DNA from: Roseiarcus sp963835885
Lineage (GTDB): Bacteria; Pseudomonadota; Alphaproteobacteria; Rhizobiales; Beijerinckiaceae
Reading direction: 5' to 3'
NCBI GenBank assembly: GCA_963835885.1
Contig: CAWIHF010000022.1
Location: forward strand, 1-64,000
DNA length: 64,000 bases
Made by a program: the position numbers and the translations under genes. Below, one piece after another: positions 35,185-43,779 of this stretch. Position 1 is the first letter of the stretch. Each line of letters begins with the position of its first letter. The notes under the pieces were generated by a model, which ran no database searches, had not been told where the DNA came from, and worked only from the letters and a program-made list of their open reading frames with translations.

Positions 35185-36312
35185 CTACTTGGGTTGAAAG
35201 TTGGGATGAACGATCGCGCCGTCGCGGGTGAGGCAGGTCGCCTTGACGAGTTCGTCGTCCCAGTTGACCGCGAGCGCCTTGTTCGCCTTGTCGATCAGGG
35301 TCTCGACAAAGGCGTAGAGGTTGCGGGCGTAGAGCGAGGAGGCTGTCGCCCCGAGCCGGGTCACGCTGGAATTGCCGACGACCTTCACCCCGTTTTCGCT
35401 GGTCACGACTTCGCCGGCCTTGGCGAGTTCGCAGTTGCCGCCGCGCTCGACCGCGATGTCGACGATGACCGAGCCAGGACGCATCGATTTCACCATGTCG
35501 GCGCTGACGAGGCGCGGCGCGGGGCGGCCGGGGATCAGCGCGGTCGTGACGACGATATCCTGCTTGGCGATATGCGAAGCGATCAGTGCGGCCTGCTTTG
35601 CCTTGTAGGCGTCTGACATTTCCTTGGCGTAGCCGCCTGCGGTCTCGGCTTGCTTGAATTCCTCGTCCTCGACGGCGACGAATTTCGCGCCGAGCAACTC
35701 GACCTGTTCCTTGGTCGCCGGGCGGACGTCGGTTGCGGTGACGACGGCGCCGAGGCGCCGCCCTGTGGCGATCGCCTGGAGGCCCGCCACGCCGACGCCC
35801 ATCACGAACAGCTTCGCCGCCGGAACGGTGCCGGCCGGCGTCATCATCATCGGCAGAGCCCGCCCGTATTCGCCGGCGGCGTCGACGACGGCGCGGTAAC
35901 CGGCGAGATTCGCCTGGCTGGAAAGGACGTCCATCACCTGGGCCCGGGTGATGCGCGGCATCAGCTCCATCGCGAAGGCCGATATGCCCGCCTTCCCCAT
36001 CGCCTCGACTGCATCCTGGTGGCCGTACGGATCCATGGTCGCGACGACCAGCGCGCCGTTCCTGACCAGGCCAAGCTCTGTTTCGCTCGGCCGGCGCACC
36101 TTGAGCACGACGTCCGCGCCGAGCGCCTCCGCTGCGGAGACGATCCGAGCGCCTGCCGTCTCATAGTCCGCGTCGACCACGCCGGCTTTGAGCCCCGCGC
36201 CGCGCTCGACCGCGACCTCCGCGCCAAGCCCGATGAATTTCTTGACCGTCTCGGGGGTCGCGGCAACGTGCGTCTCCGCGGGATCCGTTTCCGCGGCCAC
36301 TCCTATCAGCAT
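35185..36312 (-). CDS. pntA: Re/Si-specific NAD(P)+ transhydrogenase subunit alpha
   Basis: 375 aa, the soluble NAD(H)-binding dI domain alone (AlaDh/PNT N- and C-terminal domains). Features: ETHVAATPETVKKFIGLGAEV, GALVVATMDPYGHQDAVEAM, SSQANLAGYRAVVDAAGEYG, MGVGVAGLQAIATGRRLGAV (NAD Rossmann), TDVRPATKEQVELLGAKFV and VVTTALIPGRPAPRLVS. First gene of the split transhydrogenase operon; it supplies NADPH. A short palindrome AGACTTT-CCCCAA-AAAGTCT lies just before the start (about 36313-36333). Confidence 0.95.
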   Translation of the reverse strand: MLIGVAAETDPAETHVAATPETVKKFIGLGAEVAVERGAGLKAGVVDADYETAGARIVSAAEALGADVVLKVRRPSETELGLVRNGALVVATMDPYGHQDAVEAMGKAGISAFAMELMPRITRAQVMDVLSSQANLAGYRAVVDAAGEYGRALPMMMTPAGTVPAAKLFVMGVGVAGLQAIATGRRLGAVVTATDVRPATKEQVELLGAKFVAVEDEEFKQAETAGGYAKEMSDAYKAKQAALIASHIAKQDIVVTTALIPGRPAPRLVSADMVKSMRPGSVIVDIAVERGGNCELAKAGEVVTSENGVKVVGNSSVTRLGATASSLYARNLYAFVETLIDKANKALAVNWDDELVKATCLTRDGAIVHPNFQPK

Positions 36313-36424
36313 GAGACTTTCCCCAAAAAGTCTTACTTCGAATGGACGAGCCCGAAATCTCGAGGATCGCGTCGGCTAGTTTCGTGGACCGTCATGGTTC
36401 TCGTCCTGTGGTTGCGCGCGCCTT

Positions 36425-37435
36425 TCATCCGCGTCCGTCCGGGTGTCCGCATTTATAGGCGTCGGGGACAAGGACGATAGAGCCCGTCGTGGCCCGTCCC
36501 TCCAGCGTGCGATGGGCTTTGGCGGCGTCGGCGAGCGCCAAGCTCAGGAAAACGTTCGGCTTCAGGATCCCGGCCGCGAGGGCCGCGAAAGTTTCGCGCG
36601 CCATCAATTCGAGGTCGCTCCTGCGGCGCAGGTAGTGGAAGACGATCGGGCGCACGACCGCGTTCGAACGGGCCGCGAGAACGGAGGGCGCGAAGGGCTC
36701 GACGGGCCCGGAGGCCTGCCCGTAACTCGCCAGCACGCCGCAATAGCCGAGGCTCGCGAGCGACGCCGAAAAGGTGTCGCGCCCAATCGCATCATAGGCC
36801 ACGGCGACGCCCTCGCTACGCGTGATCCCGTGCACCTCCGCAACCAGGTCTTGCTCGCGATAGAGGATGACGTGGTCGGCGCCGGCGCGCCTTGCGATCT
36901 CGGCCTTCTCCACGCTGCCCACCGTCCCGATCACCGTCGCGCCGAGATGCTTCGCCCAGCCGCAGAGCAACTGGCCGACCCCGCCCGCCGCCGCATGCAC
37001 GAGAACGACCTCGCCGGACCGCAAGCGATGCACCTTCCGCACAAGCATGCAGACGGTGAGCCCCTTGAGAAGGATCGAGGCCGCGGAGACGTCGTCGAGC
37101 GTATCGGGCAACGCAATCGCGAGGTCGGCTGCGAGAACCCGCATTGCGGCATAGGCTCCGTAACCGGACGTCACATAGCCGACCCGCTGTCCGGGCCGAA
37201 AATCCTCGACGCCGGCCCCGACCCGAACGACCTCGCCCACCGCCTCGATTCCCGGAACGCCGGGCAACGTCAGCGTTCGATAGAGACCCGAGCGCACATA
37301 GCAGTCGTGAAAATTCACGCCGATCGCCGTCTGCCGCAGCAACAGTTGGTCTGGACCGGGCTCACCGACCGCGACCTCACGCGGTTTCAGCGCGTCCGGA
37401 CCGCCGAACTCGGAAAGAACGATTGCGAGGGTCAT
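36425..37435 (-). CDS. qor: quinone oxidoreductase (zinc-independent MDR family)
   Basis: 336 aa. GroES-like N-terminus (FGGPDALKPREVAVGEPGPDQLL, IGVNFHDCYVRSGLY, PGIEAVGEVVRVGAGV) and Rossmann domain VLVHAAAGGVGQLLCGWAKHLGA, then AYDAIGRDTFSASLASLGYCGVLASYGQASG. No zinc-ligand Cys cluster is visible, as expected for NADPH:quinone oxidoreductases. It follows aldehyde dehydrogenase on the same strand but is separated from it by a hairpin terminator. The C-terminus ends KCGHPDGRG. Confidence 0.9.
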   Translation of the reverse strand: MTLAIVLSEFGGPDALKPREVAVGEPGPDQLLLRQTAIGVNFHDCYVRSGLYRTLTLPGVPGIEAVGEVVRVGAGVEDFRPGQRVGYVTSGYGAYAAMRVLAADLAIALPDTLDDVSAASILLKGLTVCMLVRKVHRLRSGEVVLVHAAAGGVGQLLCGWAKHLGATVIGTVGSVEKAEIARRAGADHVILYREQDLVAEVHGITRSEGVAVAYDAIGRDTFSASLASLGYCGVLASYGQASGPVEPFAPSVLAARSNAVVRPIVFHYLRRRSDLELMARETFAALAAGILKPNVFLSLALADAAKAHRTLEGRATTGSIVLVPDAYKCGHPDGRG

Positions 37436-37450
37436 TCTCCACCATTCAAA

Positions 37451-37482
37451 ACAAAGGCCTCCGGATTTGACTCCGGAGGCCT
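37451..37482 (-). terminator. Rho-independent terminator of aldehyde dehydrogenase gene
   Basis: Perfect 10-bp stem AGGCCTCCGG (37455-37464) with its inverse at 37473-37482 and an 8-nt loop. On the minus strand it is followed by TTTGTTTT. It sits 28 bp after the stop of the aldehyde dehydrogenase gene and before the qor start. Confidence 0.85.
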
Positions 37483-37509
37483 CGGAACCAACGGAGGGAG
37501 GAGCGCCCG

Positions 37510-38946
37510 TCAGTTCTGGATGTAACAGATGTGCGTAGTCGTATATTCCAGGAGCCCGTGCTTTCCGTCGGCGCCGCCGATGCCGGACTTGCGGTTGCCG
37601 GCGTGGAAGCCCTGCATCGCCTCGAAATTCTCACGATTGATGTAGGTCTTGCCGAAGGTCAGCTCCTTGCAGGCCTTCATCGCGGTGTTCAGGTCGTTCG
37701 TGTAGATCGATGAGGTAAGTCCATATTCGGAATCGTTGGCGTTGCTGATCGCCTGGTCGAGGTTGTCGACCACGTTGACCGGCAGCACGGGTCCGAAGAT
37801 CTCTTTGTGCATGATATCCATGTCCTGGCGGCAGTTCACCAGCACCGTCGGCTCGTAATGGTTGCCGGTCCCGAGATCGGCGACCTTGCCGCCCGTCACG
37901 ACTTCCGCTCCCTGCTTCTTGGCCGTTTCGACGAGTTCGGAAATCTTCTGGAGGCCAGCTTTGTTGATGATCGGCCCCATGTCGATTTCCTTGTCGCCGA
38001 GCGGGTCGCCGTAGCGGGTCGACTTCATGGCGTCGGCGAGCGAGGAGACGAACTTGTCGGCGACCTGACGCTCGACATAGACGCGCTCGGCGGCGTTGCA
38101 AACCTGCCCGGTGTTGAGCGTGCGCGAGGCGGCCACGAGTTTCGCAGCCTGCCTGATGTCGGCGTCCTTGCAGACGATCGCCGGGGCCTTGCCGCCGAGC
38201 TCCAGATTCACTTTCGTGATGTTCTTCGCGGCGGTTTTCATGATCGCCGAGCCGGTCGCGACGCTGCCGGTGAAGCTGATCAAGCCGACATCGGGGTGGC
38301 TGCAAAGAGCCTCTCCGGTCGTCCTGCCCAAGCCATAGACGAAATTGATCACGCCGTCCGGAATGTCGAGGCCGTTCAACAATTCGATGAACAGCGCCGC
38401 ATTGTTGGGCGTCTCCTCGCTCGGCTTGATGACGATCGAATTGCCGCAGACGAGCGCCGGCCCGAGCTTGCGGGCAATGAGGAAGAACGGGAAGTTCCAC
38501 GGCAGGATGCCGGCGACGACGCCGATCGGCTGCCGGAAGAACAGGATCGTCTCGCCGGGCCGGTCGCTCTCCAGAATCTCGCCCTCGATCCGGCGCGCCC
38601 ATTCGGCCATGTAGTCGAGATAGTCCGCAGTGAATGCGGCCTCGACCCTGGCGAGCGGCAGGACCTTCCCCTGCTCCTCGGAGATCACATGGGCGATCTT
38701 GTCGGCGTTCTCGCGGATCCTGGCGGAGATGCGCCGCAGCGCGTTGGCGCGCTGGATGGCCGGTAGCTGGGCCCAACCTTTCTGAGCCTTCTTCGCCGCC
38801 TGAACCGCCCGATCGACCATGTCTGCCGGAGTGTCGGGGATCTCGGACAGAACGGTGTCACGAGCGGGATTGTAGACCTTGATGCGATCGCCCTTCTCGA
38901 TGTCGACGGCTTGGCCGCTGATAAAGTTCCGATGCAAGACAGTCAT
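37510..38946 (-). CDS. aldA: aldehyde dehydrogenase (AldA/lactaldehyde-glycolaldehyde type)
   Basis: 478 aa from ATG 38946 (MTVLHRNFISGQAVDIEKGD); the upstream open frame is not part of the family. NAD-dependent ALDH features: GILPWNFPFFLIARKLGPAL, VIKPSEETPNNA, FTGSVATGSAIM (glycine motif), LELGGKAPAIV (general-base Glu), NTGQVCNAAERVYVE (catalytic Cys) and EIFGPVLPVN. The QGFHAGNRKSGIGGADGKHG ending fits the AldA/GabD-like lactaldehyde-glycolaldehyde subgroup. Substrate inferred only. It is followed by a hairpin terminator. Confidence 0.92.
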   Translation of the reverse strand: MTVLHRNFISGQAVDIEKGDRIKVYNPARDTVLSEIPDTPADMVDRAVQAAKKAQKGWAQLPAIQRANALRRISARIRENADKIAHVISEEQGKVLPLARVEAAFTADYLDYMAEWARRIEGEILESDRPGETILFFRQPIGVVAGILPWNFPFFLIARKLGPALVCGNSIVIKPSEETPNNAALFIELLNGLDIPDGVINFVYGLGRTTGEALCSHPDVGLISFTGSVATGSAIMKTAAKNITKVNLELGGKAPAIVCKDADIRQAAKLVAASRTLNTGQVCNAAERVYVERQVADKFVSSLADAMKSTRYGDPLGDKEIDMGPIINKAGLQKISELVETAKKQGAEVVTGGKVADLGTGNHYEPTVLVNCRQDMDIMHKEIFGPVLPVNVVDNLDQAISNANDSEYGLTSSIYTNDLNTAMKACKELTFGKTYINRENFEAMQGFHAGNRKSGIGGADGKHGLLEYTTTHICYIQN

Positions 38947-39013
38947 GGTTCTGCTCCCTGGAATGTGGTGTTGTCGAAAGCCCCGACACGCGCCGTCGTC
39001 GAGGCTATCTCGG

Positions 39014-40471
39014 GGGTGCAATTCAAATCGATGCAGAGTAGGTTGGGTTTGCATTGATTTGGCGGGAGGTTACGGATGGCAGGGTTGGAGTTGAGCGACG
39101 AGGCTCTGGTTGCGGCTTTGCGATCGCATCCCGGTCTCCGGGAGCGGGTGGCCTCGATCGTGCTGGCGGTTGAAGGCGGCGGGGGCGAATTGAAGGAAGC
39201 CGACGCTGCGGAAGAGCGCATGGTGGATGAGATGCGTCTGATGGGACGGGAGGCGCTGCGCAGTTGGGCCGAGCGGCGGGTCGAGGCGACGGAGCGGGAG
39301 ATTCGCCAACGACCTCAGATGCATCGCCAAGGTGAAAAAAACTCCGCTGGCATACGAAATTCGGCGAAATAGAAGTCCGGGAGCCGCAATATCGGTTCGG
39401 GACGCAACGGGTGCGTCCTTTCGTGCTCGGGGCGAAGGTGAGCCCGCTCGGATGTTCGCGACCGCTGCAGCGCGCCATCGTCGACTTCGCCGCCGATCAA
39501 CCCTTCGCGCAAGCGCGCGCCAAGTTGCAGGAGCACTACGGCTTTGCGATCGGCGAGAGCACGATCCAGCGGATCACGTTCGCCCACGCCGAGGCGATCT
39601 ACGAAGCCGGCGCCAGGATTGTGAAGTTCCGGAGGCGCCGGGCCTCAGCAAGCCGATCATCGTCGAGACGGACGGCGGCATGGTTCCGATCGTCGAACCT
39701 TGTCGCGAGGGGAAAGACAAGCGCAAGGGCAAGACGTTGTCCTGGCGGGAGGCGAAGCTGTCGCTGGCGCACGCGCAGGGGAGCCGGACGCCGGTCTATG
39801 CGGGCTCGATTGAGGGCGGGGTCGAAGAGGCCGGGCGTCAGATGCTTTCCTGCGCGGTTCGCGCTGGCTTCGGGGCGGGCTCACGGGTTCACGCGGTCGG
39901 CGACGGCGCGCCATGGATCGTCGGTCAAATCGAGCAGCAGTTCGGCGACCAGGGTCGCTACTTGATTGATTTCTATCATGTTTGCGAATATCTGGCCGCC
40001 GCCTCAGCGGCAATCGCGCCCGATCCGGTCGCCGCGCAGCCTCTGGATGGAGACGCAAAAGGACGCGCTCAAGAGCGGGCGTCTCGACGCCGTCCTGCGG
40101 GCGCTCGCCGGACATTGCGAGCCTCCCGAGGTCGACGACCAGCGCGCGCCCGTGCGAACCTGCCATCGCTACCTCGGCGCCCGCGCCGGCCAATTGAACT
40201 ATCGCCAGGCCTTGGCCGAAGGACTGCCCATCGGCTCGGGCGAGATCGAAAGCGCTCATCGCTACGTCGCCCAACAACGCCTCAAGCGGCCGGGCGCCTG
40301 GTGGCGCGTCGAACATGCCGAACACATGCTTGCCTTGCGGATAAACCGAATAAACGGCGATTGGGACGCCTACTGGAAAGCCCTCGCCCAACCCAGCTCC
40401 GCTGTCGCCAATGACAACTACCCGAAATCACTCCGCCGCACCGCCTGATTGCATCACTTTGGATCGCACCC
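39014..40471 (+). mobile_element. ISKra4-type element with 10-bp target duplication
   Basis: Imperfect terminal inverted repeats start GGGTGCAATTCAAATCGATGCA at 39014 and end with the inverse of GGGTGCGATCCAAAGTGATGCA at 40471. The flanks carry an exact 10-bp repeat GCTATCTCGG (39004-39013, 40472-40481). It inserted at the very stop codon of the gene ending at 40473, whose TAG lies in the duplicated target. Confidence 0.85.
39076..40448 (+). pseudogene. ISKra4-family transposase, several frameshifts
   Basis: The pieces, each in a different frame, are MAGLELSDEALVAALRSHPG to RQPQMHRQG (about 39076-39330), then FGTQRVRPFVLGAKVSPLGC and IGESTIQRITFAHAEAIYEA (39411-39640), then SKPIIVETDGGMVPIVEPC to YLIDFYHVCEYLAAAS (39650-40000; two Asp regions), then LPIGSGEIESAHRYVAQQRL (Glu) to the end at 40448. 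At least three indels are needed to restore one protein. Inactive. Confidence 0.82.
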
Positions 40472-40472
40472 G

Positions 40473-40976
40473 CTATCTCGGCGGTCCTGCGGCCAGAAGA
40501 AGCGAGATGCGATAGACACCATTCTCCTTGCCGAGAAGAAACACGCCCGCGGGCTCCTCGCCGTTGGGCCCGGCCGGCTCGTCGAACACGACGCGCAAGC
40601 GCTGGGTTACCGGCAGATTTGGCTTGAGGTTCAGTTCCGTTTTCGCATCGCTCAGTCCGTCCGCCGGAAACGGCTCGACGGCCGCCGATTTGATCGGGCG
40701 GCCGAAGTTGTAGCGGATCTGAAACAGCGTCATGCGCCGACGGTAAGGCCGTGCTCCCTCCCATTCGACGAGACGGTCGATGGCGTCCAGATCATGGGTA
40801 TTGAGCGCGTGGGTCACGTAGGCGACGAGCTCGTCCGGCCGCGTCGGCAATGAAGGCGCCAAAGCTTGCGCATTCGGCGCCGCGGCGGCCGGCGGCGCTG
40901 GCGGTCCGTCCGCCAGCGCCAGGTGGGCGGCCGCGAAGGCCGCGACAGCTGTCGCGATCGCCCACAGCCTCCTCAT
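40473..40976 (-). CDS. small secreted protein of the PQQ-dehydrogenase operon
   Basis: 167 aa from ATG 40976 (MRRLWAIATAVAAFAAAHL), giving a clear Sec signal peptide with cleavage near ALADG. A Pro/Ala linker follows, then TRPDELVAYVTHALNTHDLDAIDRLVEWEG and FQIRYNFGRPIKSAAVEPFP, with a beta-rich C-terminus. The ATG overlaps the dehydrogenase stop (ATGA), so it is translationally coupled. No known family is recognised. It is probably a periplasmic accessory or small subunit of the dehydrogenase. Confidence 0.75.
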   Translation of the reverse strand: MRRLWAIATAVAAFAAAHLALADGPPAPPAAAAPNAQALAPSLPTRPDELVAYVTHALNTHDLDAIDRLVEWEGARPYRRRMTLFQIRYNFGRPIKSAAVEPFPADGLSDAKTELNLKPNLPVTQRLRVVFDEPAGPNGEEPAGVFLLGKENGVYRISLLLAAGPPR

Positions 40977-42742
40977 TTTGCCGCCACCTGATCGGAGACC
41001 TTGAACACCCAGACGACACCGCCCTGCGGGGCGACCTTCACCTGCCGGTCCGGAGGCAAGAGCCTGTTGATGCCGCCGAGCATCCGATCCGCGTCGACGC
41101 CCCACCCGGCCTGCACCGCGATATATTGCACGCCGTCGACCTCATAGCTGACAGGGACGCCGATGACGCCCGTGTTTAGCTTGGTCTGCCAGAGCACTTT
41201 GCCCGTCTTGGCGTCGAACGCCCGGAACATCCGGTCGCTGGTGCCGCCGGCAAACACGAGGCCCCCCGCCGTCGTGAGCACCGGCCCCCACATCGCCGAA
41301 TCCTGGAAATCGTGCTCCCAGACCTTCTTGCCAGTGTTCAGGTCCCAGGCCTGAAGCCGGCCAATATCGACGGGCTTGCTAACATCGACTCCCGGGCGGA
41401 ACTCCAGACTATTGAGGATGCCCTCGATTGGCACGCCGATGTAGAGCTCGCCTGGCTTGCGCGGGCCGAGCGGCACGTCGGTGATCGTCGCGCACAGATT
41501 GTCATTGGCCGGAATGTACAGGAGCTTGGTGTCGGGGTTGTAAGCCTCCGGCGGCCAGTCTTTGCCGCCCCAGAGACCAGGGCAGAAGGACGACTTGACG
41601 TTGAGGTGGGGAACCTTCGTCTCGTCGTAGGTCGGCCGGCCTGTCTTTGGATCGAGCGACTTAAAGACGTTCTGATAGACGAAAGGCTTGCCGTCGACGA
41701 AATCGAGCTTCCCGTCTGGCTTGCGTTCCAGGATCCAGAGGTAACCGTCACGGCCGGCGTGCACGGCGGCGGGAAAGGTCCGGCCGTTGCGCGTGACGTC
41801 GATCAGGATGGGAGTCGACACCTCGTCCCAGTCCCAGGCGTCATTATAGTGATACTGGTGCCAGCCTTTGATCTTGCCGGTGTCGAGATCGAGGGCGATC
41901 GCCGAGCTCGTGTAGAGATTGTCTCCGGGCCGAACGTCGGGCGACCACGGGCCGCCATTGCCCGTGCCGAAATAGGCGAGATTGGTCTTCGGATCGTAGC
42001 TGCCCTGAATCCATATCGGGCCGCCGCCGGTCTTCCAGCTGTCGCCCTTCCACGTGTCGCCCTGGCCATTCGGATCGTCGGGCCCGGCGACGGTGTAGGT
42101 CTTCCAGAGCTCCTTGCCGGTCTGGACGTCGAGCGCCGTGATGAAGCCCCGGATGCCGAATTCGCCGCCCGACACGCCGACGATCACTTTGCCCTTCTGC
42201 ACCATGGGCGAGAGCGTGATGTAGTAGCCGTCCTTCCAGGGCGCGACGCAATGGTCCCACTCGACCTTGCCGGTCATCGCGTCGAGAGCGGTGACGCAGG
42301 CGTCCGTTGAGGTCATGAAGACCTTGCCGCCGTAAAGGCCGACGCCGCGGTTCGTCGGATGAAGCTGGAACAACTCCGCCGGCAGCTCCCGCTGATACCG
42401 CCAGAGGATGTTCCCGGTCTTCGCGTCGATCGCCAGCAGTTGCGCCTGCGGCGTCGTGACAAACATGATCCCGTTATTGACGATCGGCGGCGCCTGATGG
42501 CCGTCGGTCACGCCGGTCGATATGCTCCAGGCGGGGACGAGGCGCTTCACGTTCTCCGTGTTGATCTGCTTCAGCAGGCTGTAGCCCCAGCCCTGATTGT
42601 CACCACGGTATTGCAGCCAGTTCTCGGGCTCGGGATTGGCGAGCCGTTCGTCCGTGACAGGCTTATACTCAAATGCGCCAGCCGAACTGACGCCCCACAG
42701 GGCCATCAGCGCCAACGCGCTCGTGGTGAGCAAAGCGCTCAC
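40973..42742 (-). CDS. PQQ-dependent alcohol dehydrogenase (methanol/ethanol family), predicted lanthanide site
   Basis: 589 aa with signal peptide (about 1-23), an eight-bladed propeller with tryptophan-docking repeats (TGKVEWD, TGKELWK, TGKKVWEHD, TGKVLWQ). Metal/PQQ residues by analogy with XoxF: E194 in SGGEFGIRG, N262 in GTGNGG, catalytic D304 and, two residues on, D306 in NDAWDWDEV. This Asp-X-Asp arrangement marks lanthanide-dependent enzymes. The vicinal Cys-Cys normally found before VNRG is missing; the stretch reads LFQLHPTNRGVG. No fused cytochrome domain. Periplasmic alcohol oxidation; the substrate is unknown. It sits in an operon with the Rieske protein upstream and the small secreted protein downstream. 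Confidence 0.88.
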   Translation of the reverse strand: MSALLTTSALALMALWGVSSAGAFEYKPVTDERLANPEPENWLQYRGDNQGWGYSLLKQINTENVKRLVPAWSISTGVTDGHQAPPIVNNGIMFVTTPQAQLLAIDAKTGNILWRYQRELPAELFQLHPTNRGVGLYGGKVFMTSTDACVTALDAMTGKVEWDHCVAPWKDGYYITLSPMVQKGKVIVGVSGGEFGIRGFITALDVQTGKELWKTYTVAGPDDPNGQGDTWKGDSWKTGGGPIWIQGSYDPKTNLAYFGTGNGGPWSPDVRPGDNLYTSSAIALDLDTGKIKGWHQYHYNDAWDWDEVSTPILIDVTRNGRTFPAAVHAGRDGYLWILERKPDGKLDFVDGKPFVYQNVFKSLDPKTGRPTYDETKVPHLNVKSSFCPGLWGGKDWPPEAYNPDTKLLYIPANDNLCATITDVPLGPRKPGELYIGVPIEGILNSLEFRPGVDVSKPVDIGRLQAWDLNTGKKVWEHDFQDSAMWGPVLTTAGGLVFAGGTSDRMFRAFDAKTGKVLWQTKLNTGVIGVPVSYEVDGVQYIAVQAGWGVDADRMLGGINRLLPPDRQVKVAPQGGVVWVFKVSDQVAAK

Positions 42743-42811
42743 GTTCTTCGCCTTTCGCCAACGTCATCACTGCACTCCCTTTTTGCAATTTCTGTTGGGC
42801 TCGATCCGCGC

Positions 42812-43372
42812 CTACACGGTCTTTTCCGGGCCGGGCTTGCCGGCGAATTCGCCGGCGACGACGATTATGCCCCCGTCTCCCTTCGCGATGGGAAGCAGCG
42901 GGAGGCGCTTTCGCGCGGGGCCATGCGCCACGGCTCCCCCGTCCGCAGGGCTGAACTCGGAGTGATGGCAGAAGCACTCGAGGTGCCGGGAGGTGGGATT
43001 GAATGCATTGATCGTGCAGCCCTGATGGGTGCATATGGCCGAGAACGCCATCGCGCCGTCGACGGCGTCGGGCTTGAACTCGTCGTGAATCTCTTCCGGC
43101 TTCAGCTGGATCAGAAGCACCTTGCTGAAGCGGGAGCTATTCTTCTTGGCGCCGGAAGCGTCGGCGGGAACCGCGAGCACCACGCCCGTGGCCTTCGCGA
43201 CGCTCTCGACCGTGACCGGCTTGCCGTCGTCCGGCCCATCGTCATGGACGAGCTTGTCGCCCTTCTGCGGCAGCTCGGATTCGTCGCCAAGCGCAATACC
43301 AGGCGCCAGGCAACACGCCACCGCGCCGAATACGACCTCGCGGCGGCCTAGAGGAATGCCAGCATCAGTCAA
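42812..43372 (-). CDS. Tat-exported periplasmic Rieske [2Fe-2S] protein
   Basis: 186 aa if TTG 43372 is the start: AAGGGAGGAG lies just upstream and the protein then begins MTDAGIPLGRREVVFGAVAC, a twin-arginine signal. A longer ATG form from 43441 would bury that signal. Cluster ligands C114, H116, C133, H136 with the disulfide pair C119/C135 occur in CTHQGC and CFCHHS; the usual Gly after the last ligand is His137. The ligand spacing is compact and there is no membrane anchor after the signal. First gene of the PQQ-dehydrogenase operon; likely electron acceptor or relay for it. Confidence 0.82.
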   Translation of the reverse strand: MTDAGIPLGRREVVFGAVACCLAPGIALGDESELPQKGDKLVHDDGPDDGKPVTVESVAKATGVVLAVPADASGAKKNSSRFSKVLLIQLKPEEIHDEFKPDAVDGAMAFSAICTHQGCTINAFNPTSRHLECFCHHSEFSPADGGAVAHGPARKRLPLLPIAKGDGGIIVVAGEFAGKPGPEKTV

Positions 43373-43639
43373 TCGCTCCTCCCTTAATCTGCTCGCTTTT
43401 GGCCGGGACGCTGCGGCAATTCGCCGCAGCGTCAACGGCACAATAGCAGGTTCCGGTTGACGCGCAAGAGTTTGAATTCACATTTGGAATACCAATTAAG
43501 GATGTATATTGCGAATGCAACTATCGCATAAAATTGAATTCGATTTCCGTATGCGGTAAAAGTCCCCGGGCGCCTGTTATTGCGAGCCAGCTGTGATCTG
43601 TGCCGGGAGCGGTCGCTTCCGGGTATACGGACGATCCCG

Positions 43640-43771
43640 ATGGACCTGCCGATTTCGCCGCAAGGAGTAGATGTTCTCGAATGGTTTACCGATACGCGCT
43701 TCAGGCGGGTCTGCTCGACGGCGCTGGACGAGGCCCACAAGATGGCGCTGAACTGGATGCTCAGGAGCTGA
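43640..43771 (+). CDS. small hypothetical ORF before the SDR gene
   Basis: 43 codons from ATG 43640 (MDLPISPQGVDVLEWFTDTR) ending LDEAHKMALNWMLRS, 8 bp before the SDR gene. The composition is protein-like but no family is recognised. It may be a leader-sized protein or a remnant of a longer gene. The preceding bases 43442-43639 are AT-richer and should contain the promoters of the divergent Rieske and SDR operons; no boxes are called. Confidence 0.3.
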   Translation: MDLPISPQGVDVLEWFTDTRFRRVCSTALDEAHKMALNWMLRS

Positions 43772-43779
43772 GGTGACAG

